64,000 bases of DNA from Marinococcus halotolerans DSM 16375 (GCF_000420725.1 NZ_ATVM01000005.1:62001-126000), one strand, 5' to 3'. Shown: positions 28,744 to 40,965, counted from the first letter of the stretch. Made by a program: numbers and translations. Notes: generated from the letters alone by a model not told the origin.

Positions 28744-30297
28744 GTGAAAAACATTAACGTTTTCGATACGACGCTTCGAGATGGAGAGCAGACGCCGGGC
28801 GTCAACCTGAACTTTGAAGAAAAGCTTCAAATTGCGAAACAGCTCGAACGTCTGGGTGTTGATATTATTGAAGCGGGATTTCCAGCCGCTTCTAAAGGCG
28901 ATCTTCGTTCTGTGAAGGAAATTGCGGATACTGTCAAAAACAGTTCAGTAACCGGATTATCCCGGGCGCTGACTTCTGATATCGATGCCTGCTGGGAAGC
29001 GTTAAAAGGAGGGGCAGAGCCAAGAATCCACGTATTTTTGGCCACCTCCCCCATCCACCGTGAGCATAAGCTCCACATGACTCAGGAACAGGTGATTGAG
29101 ACAGCAGTTAACGCGGTACGCTATGCAAAAGAGCGCTTTGCCAAAGTGCAGTTTTCTGCAGAGGACGCCTGCCGGACAGAGCTTCCGTTTTTGGCGGAAG
29201 TTGTCGAAGCAGTCATTGATGCCGGAGCAGACGTAGTAAACCTGCCGGACACGGTCGGATTTATTATGCCCGAAGAGATCCGCAGCATGTTCCGCTATAT
29301 TAAAAACGAAGTGCCAAATGCAGACAAAGCTGTACTATCTGCGCACTGTCATGACGATCTCGGCATGGCGACTGCCAATTCGCTGGCTGCTGTAGAAGGC
29401 GGCGCAGAGCAGGTGGAATGCACGATTAATGCCGTCGGTGAACGTGCCGGCAATGCTTCATTAGAAGAAATTGCTGTAGCGCTTCATATCCGGAATGATT
29501 TCTACGGTAAATCCACCAACATTACGCTAAACGAAATCAAACGCACAAGCAGCCTTGTCAGTTCACTGATGGGTATGCAGGTTCCAAACAATAAAGCTGT
29601 TGTCGGCGACAACGCCTTTGCCCATGAATCAGGGATTCATCAGGACGGCGTGCTGAAGGAAACATCCACGTACGAAATTATTACGCCGGAGCTCGTCGGT
29701 GTAGAAGCGAACCGGATGGTGCTCGGCAAGCTTTCCGGGCGTCACGCCTTTAAAGAAAAGATTATTTCTCTTGGCTACAATGCGACTGAAGAGGAGATTA
29801 ATAAAGTATTTAAATCCTTCAAAGAGCTTGCAGATAAGAAAAAAGAGATTACAAACGAAGATATTTTTGCTTTGATGGCCGACGAAAAAGCCGGCGATGC
29901 AATGAAATATTATTCTCTTGAGACACTGCAGGTGACGTATGGCACCTCAAATATCCCGACAGCCACCGTTACGGTGCTCGACCAGGCAGGAGAGCGTATC
30001 GAACACGCAGGTACTGGTTCAGGCAGCGTAGAGGCTCTCTACAATACGCTTGAAAAAATTGTGGGGGAAGGATTTACGCTCCAGGATTACCGTATCCAGT
30101 CCACTACCGGCGGACGGGATGCGCTGGCAGAAGTGTTTGTGCGGCTGGCGTTTGAGGAAACGGAATCGAGTGGACGCGGAACAGATAACGACGTACTTGA
30201 AGCCTCCGCAAAAGCGTATATTAACGCCGTGAATCGTGTATTAAACCAGCGTCGTGCAGAAAACCAGCCTAAAGTAGCAAATATATCCACGCCATAA
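28744..30297 (+). CDS. leuA: 2-isopropylmalate synthase
   Basis: The 517-residue enzyme condenses acetyl-CoA and 2-oxoisovalerate, committing carbon to leucine. The N-terminal TIM barrel has [17 protein letters not shown], and the metal and catalytic histidines lie in [24 protein letters not shown]. The C-terminal LeuA allosteric domain (about 390-510) contains [13 protein letters not shown]. The GTG start at 28744 sits 10 bases after GGGAG and 4 bases beyond the ilvC stop. It aligns with B. subtilis LeuA (518 aa). Confidence 0.96.
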   Translation: MKNINVFDTTLRDGEQTPGVNLNFEEKLQIAKQLERLGVDIIEAGFPAASKGDLRSVKEIADTVKNSSVTGLSRALTSDIDACWEALKGGAEPRIHVFLATSPIHREHKLHMTQEQVIETAVNAVRYAKERFAKVQFSAEDACRTELPFLAEVVEAVIDAGADVVNLPDTVGFIMPEEIRSMFRYIKNEVPNADKAVLSAHCHDDLGMATANSLAAVEGGAEQVECTINAVGERAGNASLEEIAVALHIRNDFYGKSTNITLNEIKRTSSLVSSLMGMQVPNNKAVVGDNAFAHESGIHQDGVLKETSTYEIITPELVGVEANRMVLGKLSGRHAFKEKIISLGYNATEEEINKVFKSFKELADKKKEITNEDIFALMADEKAGDAMKYYSLETLQVTYGTSNIPTATVTVLDQAGERIEHAGTGSGSVEALYNTLEKIVGEGFTLQDYRIQSTTGGRDALAEVFVRLAFEETESSGRGTDNDVLEASAKAYINAVNRVLNQRRAENQPKVANISTP

Positions 30298-30334
30298 AAT
30301 AATTACTGAAGCAGCGGACAAGGGAGAGATCGAG

Positions 30335-31423
30335 ATGGAAAAAAAGATTGCGATCCTGCCCGGTGACGGTATCGGACGGGAAGTAGTAGAGGCAGCAGTA
30401 CAGGTATTGAAGCAGATTGAAACATCGTTTCACCATTCATTCACATTTGAATATGCAGATATTGGCGGAGGAGCAGTGGATAATTACGATGATCCGCTTC
30501 CTGCCCACACGCTCGATATTTGCAAAAAAAGCGATGCCATTCTGCTCGGTGCAGTCGGAGGCCCGGCGTGGGACCACCTTCCGGGAGAGAAGCGCCCGGA
30601 AAAGGGACTGCTCCGCATTCGGAAAGAGTTAGGACTGTTTGCCAATCTGCGCCCGGTCCGCAGTTTCAAAAGTTTGCTGCACAGTTCACCCCTGCGTGAA
30701 GAAGTTATCGACGGAGTCGATGTAATGATTGTCCGGGAATTGACCGGAGGACTTTACTTCGGAGAGCCGAGAGAACGCCGGACGATCGACGGCGAAGAAG
30801 CAGCGGTGGACACCTTGGTTTATAAAAAATCAGAAATCCAAAGAATTGTTCAGCAGGCCTTTGAAATTGCCCGTTTACGCACGCAAAAAGTAATATCAGT
30901 TGATAAAGCTAACGTTCTTGAATCAAGCCGCCTGTGGCGGGAAACAGCTGAAGAGACAGCCAAAGACTACCCGGATGTGGAGCTTGAGCATATGCTTGTA
31001 GATAACGCGGCCATGCAGATTATGTATGATCCAAAAAAGCTGGACGTCATCGTCACGGAAAACATGTTCGGGGATATTTTAAGCGATGAAGCGTCGATGC
31101 TGACAGGATCGCTCGGTATGCTGCCGTCTGCGAGTATGGGCAGTGAAAAGCCCGCTTTGTATGAGCCGGTCCACGGATCGGCCCCTGACATTGCCGGACA
31201 GGGCACAGCGAATCCTCTGGCCACGATTGCTTCAAGTGCTATGATGCTGAAATATTCCTTCGGACTCCAACGGGAATCAGACGTATTGGAGGAAGCTATT
31301 GAACAGGTTCTCACAGAAGGGCTCTTTCCGGCAGACTTAAGCAGGGATAAAACGTCTGCTGCCACAACGGAAGAAGTCACAAAAGCCGTATGCAGTCACA
31401 TTGCACGGCTGGCAGGAAAATAA
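30335..31423 (+). CDS. leuB: 3-isopropylmalate dehydrogenase
   Basis: The 362-residue enzyme oxidatively decarboxylates 3-isopropylmalate with NAD+. The N-terminal [17 protein letters not shown], the substrate-binding [22 protein letters not shown], and the Mg/NAD signature [25 protein letters not shown] are all present. The ATG follows AGGGAGAG. It is the fifth gene of the T-box operon. Confidence 0.96.
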   Translation: MEKKIAILPGDGIGREVVEAAVQVLKQIETSFHHSFTFEYADIGGGAVDNYDDPLPAHTLDICKKSDAILLGAVGGPAWDHLPGEKRPEKGLLRIRKELGLFANLRPVRSFKSLLHSSPLREEVIDGVDVMIVRELTGGLYFGEPRERRTIDGEEAAVDTLVYKKSEIQRIVQQAFEIARLRTQKVISVDKANVLESSRLWRETAEETAKDYPDVELEHMLVDNAAMQIMYDPKKLDVIVTENMFGDILSDEASMLTGSLGMLPSASMGSEKPALYEPVHGSAPDIAGQGTANPLATIASSAMMLKYSFGLQRESDVLEEAIEQVLTEGLFPADLSRDKTSAATTEEVTKAVCSHIARLAGK

Positions 31424-31440
31424 TAAAAGGAGGAAGTTCC

Positions 31441-32856
31441 ATGAAGCCGAGAACAATCATTGATAAGATCTGGAACGAACATGCTGTTCGTGCCGAAGCG
31501 GGCAAACCGAATTTAATGTATGTTGATCTGCATATGGTCCACGAAGTCACGTCCCCGCAGGCGTTTGAAGGCCTTCGGCTGAGTGGGCGCCCGGTGAGGC
31601 GCCCGGACCTGACCTTTGCGACGATGGACCACAATGTACCGACGCTGAACCGGGAGTCTATTACAGATGCCATTTCGAAAAAGCAGATTGATACGCTGTT
31701 TGACAACTGCAGAGAATTTGGAGTGGAGCTTGCTGATATTCACAGCCCGAACAATGGTATTGTCCACATTATCGGCCCGGAGCTCGGGCTGACCCAGCCG
31801 GGGAAAACCATCGTGTGCGGTGACAGCCATACGTCAACCCATGGAGCTTTTGGAGCCCTTGCCTTTGGTATCGGCACAAGTGAAGTGGAACATGTGCTTG
31901 CCACCCAGACGCTTTGGCAGTCTCCTCCAAAAACGATGGAGGTCCATGTCGATGGAAGACTGGGCACCGGGGTTACAGCCAAGGACATTATTTTGGCGAT
32001 CATCGCTAAATTCGGCGTTGATTTTGGCAGTGGCTATGTACTGGAATACACTGGTGAAGCGATTCGCGGTCTGACGATGGAAGAGCGGATGACAATCTGT
32101 AACATGTCTATCGAAGCCGGGGCTCGTGCTGGTTTGATCAGCCCGGACCAGGTGACGTTCGATTACTTGAAAGACCGCCGGTTTGTACCGGAGGGCGCAG
32201 AATTCGATGAAAAAGTGGAGCAGTGGCGTCAGCTTGCTACTGATGAAGGCGCCGAATACGACGAACGCGTAGTGATCCCAGCAGATGAAATCGAACCGAT
32301 GGTGACATGGGGTACCAATCCGTCTCAGGGCGTAGGCATTCACGGTACAGTTCCTTATCCGGAAGACGGAAAAAGTGCTACGGAGAAAAAAGTGATCAAA
32401 ACATCGCTTGATTATATGGCTTTAGAGCCGGGCACGAAAATCACAGATATTCATGTGCAGCACGTATTTCTTGGCTCCTGTACCAACGCACGGATCGGAG
32501 ATCTTCGTGAAGCTGCTAAAATTATCCGCGGCAACAAAGTAGCCGATGGCATCCGCGCGATGGTGGTCCCAGGGTCCCAGCAGGTTAAGCTGCAGGCAGA
32601 GGAAGAAGGGCTCGACCAGGTATTTAAGGAAGCTGGATTTGAGTGGAGGGACTCCGGGTGCAGCATGTGCCTTGGCATGAATCCTGACTTTGTGCCGGAG
32701 GGAGAGCGCTGTGCCTCCACGTCCAACAGAAACTTTGAAGGCAGACAGGGAAAAGGTGCAAGAACGCACCTGGTCAGCCCGGCTATGGCAGCAGGGGCTG
32801 CTATCTACGGACACTTTGTGGATGTACGAAAATTAGATCAAACAGTTTCTTCATAG
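31441..32856 (+). CDS. leuC: 3-isopropylmalate dehydratase large subunit
   Basis: The 471-residue aconitase-family subunit carries the 4Fe-4S cluster of isopropylmalate isomerase. Cluster cysteines are in [12 protein letters not shown] and [13 protein letters not shown]. The substrate region [26 protein letters not shown] is typical. The ATG at 31441 follows AAAGGAGG; the frame is open further upstream within leuB but without a ribosome site. It works as a heterodimer with LeuD. Confidence 0.96.
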   Translation: MKPRTIIDKIWNEHAVRAEAGKPNLMYVDLHMVHEVTSPQAFEGLRLSGRPVRRPDLTFATMDHNVPTLNRESITDAISKKQIDTLFDNCREFGVELADIHSPNNGIVHIIGPELGLTQPGKTIVCGDSHTSTHGAFGALAFGIGTSEVEHVLATQTLWQSPPKTMEVHVDGRLGTGVTAKDIILAIIAKFGVDFGSGYVLEYTGEAIRGLTMEERMTICNMSIEAGARAGLISPDQVTFDYLKDRRFVPEGAEFDEKVEQWRQLATDEGAEYDERVVIPADEIEPMVTWGTNPSQGVGIHGTVPYPEDGKSATEKKVIKTSLDYMALEPGTKITDIHVQHVFLGSCTNARIGDLREAAKIIRGNKVADGIRAMVVPGSQQVKLQAEEEGLDQVFKEAGFEWRDSGCSMCLGMNPDFVPEGERCASTSNRNFEGRQGKGARTHLVSPAMAAGAAIYGHFVDVRKLDQTVSS

Positions 32857-32868
32857 GGAGGTGGCACC

Positions 32869-33459
32869 GTGGAAGCACTCACAGTGCACGAAGGCAATAC
32901 GGCAGTACTTGAACGGGCAAACGTGGACACAGACCAGATTATTCCGAAGCAGTTTTTAAAACGCGTAGAACGTACCGGGTTCGGGCAGTTTTTATTTTTT
33001 GACTGGCGCTTCAAGTCAGATGGGGAAGAAGACCCTTCCTTTGAGCTGAACTACCCGTCAGCAGCCAATGCTTCGATTTTGATTGCTGATCACAACTTTG
33101 GTTCAGGCTCTTCGAGGGAGCATGCTCCGTGGGCCCTGCAGGACTATGGGTTTCGCGTTATTATAGCTCCCAGCTATTCAGATATTTTTTACAATAACTG
33201 TGTTAAAAACGGAATATTGCCAGTACGGCTGCCCGAAGATCAGGTTTATGAGCTGATGCAGAATGGGAATGATAAAGAATACCACTTGACAGTAGATTTA
33301 CAGAACCAGCAGATCTCTGATAAAGATGCGGGTTTTCAGGCGACATTCGAGATAGATCCGTACTGGAAGGAAATGCTGTTAAACGGATGGGATGAAATTA
33401 GTATTACGCTTCAATATGAAGAAGATATTGAGGCGTATGAAAAACGGGTCAAAGTTTAA
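32869..33459 (+). CDS. leuD: 3-isopropylmalate dehydratase small subunit
   Basis: The 196-residue swivel-domain subunit completes the active site of isopropylmalate isomerase with LeuC. Typical motifs are ERANVDTDQIIPKQFLKRV, the FGSGSSREHAPWALQDYGFR loop and SYSDIFYNNCVKNGILPV. The GTG start at 32869 follows GGGAGG by 9 bases. It is the last gene of the operon; a hairpin terminator follows. Confidence 0.96.
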   Translation: MEALTVHEGNTAVLERANVDTDQIIPKQFLKRVERTGFGQFLFFDWRFKSDGEEDPSFELNYPSAANASILIADHNFGSGSSREHAPWALQDYGFRVIIAPSYSDIFYNNCVKNGILPVRLPEDQVYELMQNGNDKEYHLTVDLQNQQISDKDAGFQATFEIDPYWKEMLLNGWDEISITLQYEEDIEAYEKRVKV

Positions 33460-33463
33460 CGGG

Positions 33464-33495
33464 GAAGGCGGCCCACAGCGGCCGTCTTCATTTTT
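33464..33495 (+). terminator. Terminator after leuD
   Basis: GAAGGCGGCC pairs with GGCCGTCTTC (one G-T pair) around 6 bases, followed by ATTTTT. Confidence 0.8.
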
Positions 33496-33541
33496 ACATT
33501 AAGCTCTAATGAAGGCAGTTATTCATACATACATATACTGT

Positions 33542-33570
33542 TTGGTCTGCCCATACAAAAGGTTTATGAT
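33542..33570 (+). promoter_or_regulatory. Promoter of the TPR gene (ysoA-like)
   Basis: TTGGTC (33542-33547) and TATGAT (33565-33570) have a 17-bp spacer. Confidence 0.5.
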
Positions 33571-33608
33571 TTACTGGCATAGCGGATTTGTAAAGAAGGA
33601 GGCCTCGG

Positions 33609-34628
33609 ATGAATAAAAGGCTGAATCAAAAGGTTGTTTCTTTCCCCGGAGCAGCCGGGCAATTGGTTAAGCAGGGGCTCGAACAGCTGAAGTCGGGGGA
33701 AAAAGAGGAGGCTGTGCACGTTTTTCGCCAGGCACTGATTCATGAGAGCGGCAATCCCGACGCTTCCTATGGACTTCTTTTAGCTTATGCGGAAGCAGGA
33801 CATCTGCAGGAAGCAGCCGGGTGGGCAGAAGAACTGCTTAAAGATAATACTGGTGACTTTCTCGAGATTCTGCACGTATACGTACCGGTGCTGGCACAGC
33901 TTGGCAGATATGACCAGGTAGTTGAGACACTGGATGAAGTACAGAAGACAAAGGAAGTGCCTGCCCATCTGAAGGAACAGTTTCAGGAATTATATACCCT
34001 TGCCGACGGCATGATGCAGATGGACGTGGAAACGGAAGAATACGATGCAACGCTTGAGGAACGTTCTTCGCTTCCCGTGGAATGGGAAATGGTGCTTCAA
34101 ATGGGAACGGAGGACCAGAAGCTGCACGTATTGAACGTGCTTCGAAAAGAAGGCCCGGAAAAATGGATGCCTGCGATAAGAGAACTGCTCGCCCGCCCGG
34201 AAACATCGCCATTAATGAAAAGCTTCCTTCTTCTGCTTCTGAAGGACTGGCAGATCGAAGACGCTGTCTGGGTACAGAAGCTGGGCAGGAAAGGGGACTT
34301 CGCCCCGTCAACACTACCGGCTCTGGAAGAGAGCAGTTCGTATAAAGAGTCTTCGTCTCTGCTCGACCGTTCACTTGGTGATAAAGATCCAGTTCTGCTT
34401 CAGCATGCAAAAGAGCTGCTGCAGCAGCTGCTGTTGTATTACTATCCTTTTCCTCCTTCGGTTCAGATTGAAGTACTGGCGGCAGTTCTGCACTTCGAGA
34501 CGCTCCGGCAGTTTGAGCCGATTCCGGACGAACAGGGTATCAGGGATTTTTACGGGGTGGCTGAACCAGGCTTTAAATCAATGCAGCAGGAATACGAAAG
34601 AATCCAGGGGTTCATTCAGGAAATCTGA
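33609..34628 (+). CDS. TPR-repeat protein (YsoA-like)
   Basis: The 339-residue soluble protein has tetratricopeptide-like helical pairs in its first 140 residues: LVKQGLEQLKSGEKEEAVHVFRQAL and the following SYGLLLAYAEAGHLQEAAGWAEELL. The rest is a helical region with no motif I recognise. B. subtilis has the TPR gene ysoA at the same place between leuD and tig, so this is probably its orthologue. Function is unknown; TPRs mediate protein contacts. The ATG follows AAGGAGG. Confidence 0.82.
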   Translation: MNKRLNQKVVSFPGAAGQLVKQGLEQLKSGEKEEAVHVFRQALIHESGNPDASYGLLLAYAEAGHLQEAAGWAEELLKDNTGDFLEILHVYVPVLAQLGRYDQVVETLDEVQKTKEVPAHLKEQFQELYTLADGMMQMDVETEEYDATLEERSSLPVEWEMVLQMGTEDQKLHVLNVLRKEGPEKWMPAIRELLARPETSPLMKSFLLLLLKDWQIEDAVWVQKLGRKGDFAPSTLPALEESSSYKESSSLLDRSLGDKDPVLLQHAKELLQQLLLYYYPFPPSVQIEVLAAVLHFETLRQFEPIPDEQGIRDFYGVAEPGFKSMQQEYERIQGFIQEI

Positions 34629-34696
34629 AAGGCCCCCATTTGAGAGTGTTGTTTAATCCCTTGTGGGAGTAAGTTTAGCGGAAAATGAATCATTCA

Positions 34697-34724
34697 TTGA
34701 AATGGTTTAGTGTTATGTTATAAT
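34697..34724 (+). promoter_or_regulatory. Promoter of tig
   Basis: TTGAAA (34697-34702) and a perfect extended -10 TGTTATAAT (TATAAT at 34719-34724) have a 16-bp spacer. Confidence 0.75.
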
Positions 34725-34772
34725 AGGGTAGTTGTTTACACGGTAGAACCTAGTTATTTGGAGGGAATTTGA

Positions 34773-36110
34773 ATGAATGCCAGTTGGGAAAAGAAAGAAG
34801 GAAACCAGGGAGTCTTAACCGTAGACGTAGAATCGGAACGGTTTGACAAAGCTCTGGATCAAGCATTTAATAAAGTGAAAAACGATGTATCTATTCCAGG
34901 ATTTCGTAAAGGGAAAGTACCACGGAAGCTTTTTGAAAGCCGTTTTGGAGTAGAATCTTTATACCAGGATGCCCTGGACATTCTGCTTCCAGACGTTTAT
35001 GCCGAAGCAGTTGATGAAGCGGGTATTGAGCCAGTGGATCGCCCGGAAATCGATGTAGAAGAAGTAGAAAAAGGCAAAGACCTGAAATTCACTGCTACAG
35101 TAACTGTAAAACCTGAAGTAGAACTCGGCGAAATTAAAGGTCTCGAAGTAGAAGAGTTTGATACTTCTGTATCAGAAGAAGAAGTGAACCAGGAGCTTGA
35201 AAATCTTCAGGGCAAATACGCTGATCTAGCCGTAGTGGAAGAAGGCGAAGTGCAGGACGGAGATACCGCTGTACTTGACTTCGAAGGTTTCGTGGATGGA
35301 GAAGCTTTTGAAGGCGGCAGTGCGGAAAACCACTCGCTTGAAATCGGCTCTAATTCCTTCATTCCAGGATTTGAAGAGCAGGTTGTAGGTATGCAGCCGG
35401 GCACAGAAAAAGATATTACGGTTACTTTCCCGGAAGAGTACCATGCTGAAAACCTTGCCGGGCAGGAAGCTGTCTTCCATGTAAAACTTCACGAAATCAA
35501 GCGTAAAGAGCTTCCTGAGCTCGACGATGAATTTGCGAAGGACGTAGAAGAGCATGAAGCAGAAACACTCGACGAGCTTAAACAGGCAGTTCGTCATCAG
35601 CTGGAACACGACCGTGAGCATGAAAAAGAACATCACGAGCGCGACGCTGTAGTTGAAGAAGCAGCGGAGAAAGCTTCTGCAGAAATTCCACAGGCGATGA
35701 TCAACACAGAGTCGGACCGCATGCTTCAGGAATTCAGCCAGCGCCTTCAGTCCCAGGGCATGACTCTTGAAATGTACCAGCAGGTTACCGGTACGGACGA
35801 AGAAGGCATGAAAGAACAGTTCCAGCCGGAAGCTGAAAAACGCGTCCGCATGAATCTGACTCTTGAAGCCGTAGCTGAGCAGGAAAACCTCGAAGCAAGT
35901 GAAGAAGATGTGGAAAACGAACTTCAGAAAATGGCTGATATGTATCAGCGCGATAAAGAAGAAATCCGCAGCCTTATCGAAATGCAGGGCGGCGTAGACA
36001 TGCTGAAGCAGGATCTTCGTCTGCAGCGTGCTATCGACTATCTTGTTGAGCACAGCAAAACTGTACCAAAGAAAGAAAAACCGGAAGCTGAAGAAGCAGA
36101 AAACGAATAA
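34773..36110 (+). CDS. tig: Trigger factor (ribosome-associated chaperone, peptidyl-prolyl isomerase)
   Basis: The 445-residue chaperone binds nascent chains at the ribosome exit. The N-terminal ribosome-binding signature is [18 protein letters not shown] (about 43-60). The FKBP-type domain (about 160-245) has [20 protein letters not shown] and [10 protein letters not shown]. The C-terminal helical domain runs to the end, and the tail [11 protein letters not shown] is strongly acidic. Many Glu/Asp residues across the protein agree with a salt-adapted host. The ATG has GGAGGG upstream. It is monocistronic, with its own promoter and terminator. Confidence 0.97.
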   Translation: MNASWEKKEGNQGVLTVDVESERFDKALDQAFNKVKNDVSIPGFRKGKVPRKLFESRFGVESLYQDALDILLPDVYAEAVDEAGIEPVDRPEIDVEEVEKGKDLKFTATVTVKPEVELGEIKGLEVEEFDTSVSEEEVNQELENLQGKYADLAVVEEGEVQDGDTAVLDFEGFVDGEAFEGGSAENHSLEIGSNSFIPGFEEQVVGMQPGTEKDITVTFPEEYHAENLAGQEAVFHVKLHEIKRKELPELDDEFAKDVEEHEAETLDELKQAVRHQLEHDREHEKEHHERDAVVEEAAEKASAEIPQAMINTESDRMLQEFSQRLQSQGMTLEMYQQVTGTDEEGMKEQFQPEAEKRVRMNLTLEAVAEQENLEASEEDVENELQKMADMYQRDKEEIRSLIEMQGGVDMLKQDLRLQRAIDYLVEHSKTVPKKEKPEAEEAENE

Positions 36111-36123
36111 GGCATAAATGCTG

Positions 36124-36161
36124 AAAAAATCCTGAGGGTGAAGTATGCCTTCAGGATTTTT
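36124..36161 (+). terminator. Terminator after tig
   Basis: AAAAAATCCTGAGGG pairs with CCTTCAGGATTTTT (one mismatch). Confidence 0.88.
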
Positions 36162-36436
36162 CCGCCTGAAAGGGTCAAAAATCAGCATATCCCGGCCGCT
36201 CAGACTAAAGGCTATTGTTTCGATTTCCATAGGAAAGTATGATACAATTCAACTCAAGCGCAATAATTGTGTTATTTAAAAACTTCCTATATAGTAAACG
36301 AAGAATTAATATTTGTGTTTAGACAGAGCAGAGAATATGCCGCGTTGAGAAAGTCATCGAAGGGCTTGATCAGACGGATTGATTGTATACATTACACTGC
36401 TTCAAATGTTTCATATTTAGGTGAGGGGTGAACCAG
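36162..36436 (+). promoter_or_regulatory. tig-clpX intergenic region with candidate clpX promoter
   Basis: The clearest signal is the extended -10 motif TGATACAAT at 36240-36248, about 190 bases before clpX, with no good -35 box. I saw no CtsR or CIRCE repeat, no hairpin with a U-run and no credible small ORF in the rest. Confidence 0.4.
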
Positions 36437-37711
36437 TTGATTAAATTCAATGAAGAAAAAGGACAATTGAAATGTTCCTTCTGTGGAAAAACTCAGGATC
36501 AGGTTCGTAAACTGGTCGCCGGGCCCGGTGTATACATTTGTGATGAATGTATCGAACTGTGCACGGAGATCGTGGAAGAAGAATTAGGTTCAGAAGAAGA
36601 AGTGGAATTCGAAGAAATTCCGAAGCCATACGAAATCAATGAAACACTCGATGATTATGTTATCGGCCAGGAAAGAGCGAAAAAATCACTTTCTGTAGCT
36701 GTTTATAACCACTATAAGCGTGTAAATTCCACAAAGAAAACCGACGACGTGGAACTGGCTAAAAGTAATATAGCGCTATTAGGCCCGACCGGGAGCGGAA
36801 AAACGCTATTAGCCCAGACACTGGCCCGTATTTTGAACGTGCCGTTTGCAATCGCAGACGCAACTTCTTTAACAGAAGCAGGGTATGTGGGTGAAGACGT
36901 GGAAAATATTCTGCTGAAGCTTATCCAGGCAGCTGATTATGATACAGAAAAAGCAGAAAAGGGTATTATTTACATCGATGAAATTGATAAAGTAGCCCGT
37001 AAATCAGAAAATCCTTCCATCACCCGTGACGTATCCGGCGAAGGGGTTCAGCAGGCGCTTCTGAAAATTCTGGAAGGCACAACAGCCAGTGTTCCTCCGC
37101 AGGGTGGCAGAAAGCATCCTCATCAGGAGTTTATCCAGATCGATACGAGCAATGTGCTGTTCATCTGCGGCGGTGCATTTGATGGCATCGAACAGATTGT
37201 AAAAGAACGCCTTGGCCGTAAAATTATCGGCTTTGGGGCAGAATCTGAAAATGCTGAAATGGGCCACGATGAATACATGAGCCGGATTCTTCCGGAAGAC
37301 CTGCTGCGCTATGGTCTGATTCCTGAATTTATCGGCCGGATCCCTGTTATCTCCAGCCTGTCACAATTAGACGAGGAAGCACTGATTGAGATCCTGACCC
37401 AGCCGAAAAACGCGCTCGTCAAGCAGTATCAGAAGCTGCTCGAAATGGATGAAGTCGAGCTCGAATTCACCGAAGATGCGCTGCGTGCGATTTCGCGCAA
37501 GGCAATCGAACGAAAGACCGGAGCACGTGGACTGCGTTCCATCATCGAGGGCATCATGCTTGATGTAATGTATGATCTGCCTTCTAAAGAAGAAATTGTT
37601 TCCTGCACTATTACAGCAGAAAGCGTAGATAGTGACGGATCGCCTCTTCTGAAAACAAAAGATGGCAAAGAAGTAACGTTAAAACAGTACAAACCAAAAG
37701 AAAGTGCATAA
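36437..37711 (+). CDS. clpX: ATP-dependent Clp protease ATP-binding subunit ClpX
   Basis: The 424-residue AAA+ unfoldase feeds substrates to ClpP. The N-terminal zinc-binding domain reads [11 protein letters not shown] and CDECIELC. Walker A is [13 protein letters not shown], Walker [11 protein letters not shown], and the IGF ClpP-docking loop appears as KIIGFGAE. The TTG at 36437 follows GAGGGG by 8 bases and gives [17 protein letters not shown], aligning with B. subtilis ClpX; the GTG at 36428 overlaps that site. The lonB gene that follows clpX in B. subtilis is missing. Confidence 0.97.
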   Translation: MIKFNEEKGQLKCSFCGKTQDQVRKLVAGPGVYICDECIELCTEIVEEELGSEEEVEFEEIPKPYEINETLDDYVIGQERAKKSLSVAVYNHYKRVNSTKKTDDVELAKSNIALLGPTGSGKTLLAQTLARILNVPFAIADATSLTEAGYVGEDVENILLKLIQAADYDTEKAEKGIIYIDEIDKVARKSENPSITRDVSGEGVQQALLKILEGTTASVPPQGGRKHPHQEFIQIDTSNVLFICGGAFDGIEQIVKERLGRKIIGFGAESENAEMGHDEYMSRILPEDLLRYGLIPEFIGRIPVISSLSQLDEEALIEILTQPKNALVKQYQKLLEMDEVELEFTEDALRAISRKAIERKTGARGLRSIIEGIMLDVMYDLPSKEEIVSCTITAESVDSDGSPLLKTKDGKEVTLKQYKPKESA

Positions 37712-37750
37712 ACGGTTTTTCGCCTGAATGAAAAGGGACCTTATACAGAA

Positions 37751-37785
37751 ACCCCCGCATCCGTATGGTGCGGGGGTTCTGATTA
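37751..37785 (+). terminator. Hairpin after clpX (probable terminator)
   Basis: ACCCCCGCA pairs with TGCGGGGGT around 9 bases; the tail TCTGATTATTT is U-rich but broken, so termination may be incomplete. Confidence 0.6.
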
Positions 37786-37946
37786 TTTATACATAGCATT
37801 TATAGACAACTTCCTGTCAATGAGTAATGTTTCATAGACAGTAATTTTATAAATAGGATAAAATAAATAGTATACCTTTAGTACGTAACAACCGCATCAC
37901 TGCATAACAGTAAACGAATATAATTTGACAATAGAGGTGTTAGCGA

Positions 37947-40280
37947 ATGCCAAATACAACGACGATTTCCATACCGATGCTGCCGCTTCGCGGACTGCTT
38001 GTGTTTCCGTCGATGGTGCTTCATTTGGATGTGGGAAGAGATAAATCCGTAGAGGCCCTGGAGCAGGCAAATGCTAAGGACAGCCGGATTCTGCTCGTCA
38101 CGCAGAAAGATTTATCAGTAGATAATCCGGGCGAATCTGATGTGTACCATGTTGGTACAGTGGCAAAAATTAAGCAGATGCTGAAGCTTCCAAATGGAAC
38201 CATCCGCGTACTTGTGGAAGGCCTGGAGCGCGCAGAGATAAAAGAATTTATCGATCAGGATGCTTTTTTCGAAGTGGAAATGGAAGTCCTGCCTACAGAA
38301 GAACACGCGGATTCGGCTGAGGAACAGGCACTAATGAGAAAGGCGCTGGAAGCCTTTGAACAGTATGCGACCGCTTCCAAGCGGATTTCCAGTGAAACGA
38401 TCCAGTCGGTGCAGGATATTGCAGGGGCGGACCGGCTCGCTGATATGATCAGTTCACACCTGCCGCTAAAAGTGGCAGAGAAGCAGGAGCTGCTCGAACA
38501 GTTCACTGCTTCAGAGCGTTTGCGTAAAATTATCGATATTTTGCAGAAAGAACAGGAAGTATTAGGTCTTGAAAACCAGATCGGCCAGCGCGTAAAAAAA
38601 TCGATGGAAAAAACGCAGCGGGAATACTATCTGCGCGAACAAATGCGGGCAATCCAAAAGGAACTCGGAGAAACTGACGGGAAAGAAAGCGAAGTAGATG
38701 AACTCAGGGAAAAAATCCAGCAGGCAAAAATGCCGGAACAGGTTCAGGAAAAAGCCGAGCGGGAGCTCCGCCGCTACGAAAAAATGCCAGGGGCTTCTGC
38801 AGAAACGTCCGTTATCCGAACATATATCGAATGGCTGGTGGATATACCGTGGTATGAGGAAACTGAAGACCAGCTCGATATTAAACGTGCCCAGCGGGTG
38901 CTTGATGAAGATCATTATGGGCTTGAAAAGGTAAAGGACCGGGTACTTGAGCACTTAGCCGTGCAGCAGCTGACAGAATCAGTAAAAGGCCCGATTTTAT
39001 GTCTGACCGGACCACCGGGCGTGGGGAAAACGTCTCTGGCACGTTCCATTGCGCGCTCGCTTGACCGTAATTTCACCAGAATGAGTCTTGGAGGGATCCG
39101 GGACGAAGCAGAAATCCGCGGCCACCGCAAAACCTATGTCGGTGCTATGCCCGGCCGCATTATTCAGGGAATGAAAAAAGCCGGGACCGTTAATCCGGTA
39201 TTTCTGCTTGATGAAATCGACAAAATGGCCAGTGATTTCCGGGGAGACCCTTCTTCAGCAATGCTTGAAGTGCTTGACCCGGAACAAAATAATACGTTTG
39301 AAGATCATTATGTGGAAGAGCCTTACGATCTTTCCAAAACGATGTTTATTACTACGGCGAACAACATGAACACCATCCCTGAGCCACTGCTCGACCGGAT
39401 GGAGGTTATTCGCATTGCCGGATACACGGAAATTGAAAAAGAAGGTATTGCCAAAAACCACCTTGTGGAAAAGCAGATTAAAGAAAATGGTTTAACCAAA
39501 GGAAGCATCCAGTTCCGGCAGGGAGCTCTTTTAAAGCTGATACGCGAGTATACAAGAGAAGCAGGAGTCCGTGGCCTGGAAAGAGAAATTGCCGCGGTGT
39601 GCCGGAAAGCAGCAAAGCTGATCGTTATGGGTGAAAACAAAAAAGTAGTAGTCACGCCGGCGAAAATCGAAGAACTGCTTGGACGTCCGCGGTACCGCTA
39701 CGGACGTGCGGAAGAAGAAGACCAGGTGGGCGCAGCTACCGGCCTTGCCTATACGTCGGCCGGCGGAACGACTTTATCTATTGAAGTATCTCTCGCAAAA
39801 GGCAACGGTCAGCTTCAGTTAACCGGGAAGCTCGGCGATGTTATGAAGGAATCCGCGCAGGCAGCCTTCAGCTATATCCGGTCAAAGGCGGATGAATGGG
39901 GCGTTGATCCGGATTTTCAGGAAAAATGGGACATTCATATTCACGTGCCGGAAGGAGCCACGCCAAAGGATGGGCCTTCTGCGGGCATCACAATTGCAAC
40001 AGCCCTGGTGTCTGCACTGTCCGGCCGGAAAGTGAAAAAGGAAGTAGGAATGACCGGGGAAATTACTCTGCGCGGCAGAGTGCTCCCGATCGGCGGACTG
40101 AAGGAAAAATCAATGAGTGCCCACCGTGCAGGACTGACGACGATCCTGATACCAGCCGATAATGAAAAGGATTTGGAAGATATACCGGAAAGCATTAAAA
40201 AAGATATTACATTTATCACGGTGAAGCATCTCGATGAAGTGTTAAAAGAAGCATTGGAGGAGAAAAATGAAAGTTCATAA
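37947..40280 (+). CDS. lonA: ATP-dependent protease Lon
   Basis: The 777-residue AAA+ serine protease degrades misfolded and regulatory proteins. The N-terminal substrate-binding domain starts [15 protein letters not shown]. The coiled coil and AAA+ module have Walker [14 protein letters not shown] and Walker [12 protein letters not shown]. The C-terminal protease has the catalytic serine in [13 protein letters not shown] and lysine in [15 protein letters not shown]. The ATG follows AGAGGTG. Its last 14 bases overlap engB, as in B. subtilis lonA-ysxC. Confidence 0.97.
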   Translation: MPNTTTISIPMLPLRGLLVFPSMVLHLDVGRDKSVEALEQANAKDSRILLVTQKDLSVDNPGESDVYHVGTVAKIKQMLKLPNGTIRVLVEGLERAEIKEFIDQDAFFEVEMEVLPTEEHADSAEEQALMRKALEAFEQYATASKRISSETIQSVQDIAGADRLADMISSHLPLKVAEKQELLEQFTASERLRKIIDILQKEQEVLGLENQIGQRVKKSMEKTQREYYLREQMRAIQKELGETDGKESEVDELREKIQQAKMPEQVQEKAERELRRYEKMPGASAETSVIRTYIEWLVDIPWYEETEDQLDIKRAQRVLDEDHYGLEKVKDRVLEHLAVQQLTESVKGPILCLTGPPGVGKTSLARSIARSLDRNFTRMSLGGIRDEAEIRGHRKTYVGAMPGRIIQGMKKAGTVNPVFLLDEIDKMASDFRGDPSSAMLEVLDPEQNNTFEDHYVEEPYDLSKTMFITTANNMNTIPEPLLDRMEVIRIAGYTEIEKEGIAKNHLVEKQIKENGLTKGSIQFRQGALLKLIREYTREAGVRGLEREIAAVCRKAAKLIVMGENKKVVVTPAKIEELLGRPRYRYGRAEEEDQVGAATGLAYTSAGGTTLSIEVSLAKGNGQLQLTGKLGDVMKESAQAAFSYIRSKADEWGVDPDFQEKWDIHIHVPEGATPKDGPSAGITIATALVSALSGRKVKKEVGMTGEITLRGRVLPIGGLKEKSMSAHRAGLTTILIPADNEKDLEDIPESIKKDITFITVKHLDEVLKEALEEKNESS

Positions 40281-40848
40281 GTCGGAGCTGGTTATAAGTG
40301 CGGTCAGCCCTAAGCAGTACCCTGAAGGGGGACTTCCGGAAATAGCTCTGGCCGGAAGGTCCAATGTGGGGAAATCTTCGTTTATTAATTCCCTGTTAGC
40401 AAGAAAGAACCTGGCCCGGACCTCTTCAAAGCCCGGTAAAACGCGCACACTCAATTTTTATAATATCGAAGACCGCTTTTTGTTCGTAGACGTTCCCGGC
40501 TACGGCTATGCGAAAGTATCGAAAAGCGAACGGGCAGCCTGGGGCGAAATGATGGAGGAGTATCTTAAAAGCAGAGACGTACTGAAAGCTGCTTTTATGA
40601 TTATTGATTTCCGCCACGAACCAACCAAAGATGATATTGCCATGTACGATTATTTGAAATTCCATGAGCTGCCGGTAGTTATTATTGCAACAAAAGCAGA
40701 CAAAATCACGAAAAATAAACGCCCCCGTCATTTAAAACGTGTTAAAGAAACACTTAAGCTACAACCGGAGGACCAGACGGTGGTGTTTTCTGCAGAAACT
40801 GCACAGGGTAAGGATGAAGCCTGGCGGGCCATTGAGCAGTTTATTTGA
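40267..40848 (+). CDS. engB: Ribosome biogenesis GTP-binding protein EngB/YsxC
   Basis: The 193-residue Ras-like GTPase acts in late 50S subunit assembly. G1 is [14 protein letters not shown]2 is in [12 protein letters not shown]3 is [10 protein letters not shown], and G4 is IATKADKI. The ATG lies within the 3' end of lonA, 14 bases before its stop, with GGAGGAG upstream. The gene is called ysxC in B. subtilis, where it is essential. Confidence 0.96.
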   Translation: MKVHKSELVISAVSPKQYPEGGLPEIALAGRSNVGKSSFINSLLARKNLARTSSKPGKTRTLNFYNIEDRFLFVDVPGYGYAKVSKSERAAWGEMMEEYLKSRDVLKAAFMIIDFRHEPTKDDIAMYDYLKFHELPVVIIATKADKITKNKRPRHLKRVKETLKLQPEDQTVVFSAETAQGKDEAWRAIEQFI

Positions 40849-40956
40849 AAACGGTACGTGGAAGATATACATTGGAACGGTGAGTAAAAGACAGATACAG
40901 CAGAAAAAACTGTCAGCCCTTGTTCACAAATTGATGCCAAAAGATAAATAGTTGTG

Positions 40957-40965
40957 TGATACAAT
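40957..40965 (+). promoter_or_regulatory. Extended -10 promoter of the hem operon
   Basis: TGATACAAT lies 95 bases before hemA. No good -35 box or PerR-type palindrome was seen near it. Confidence 0.45.
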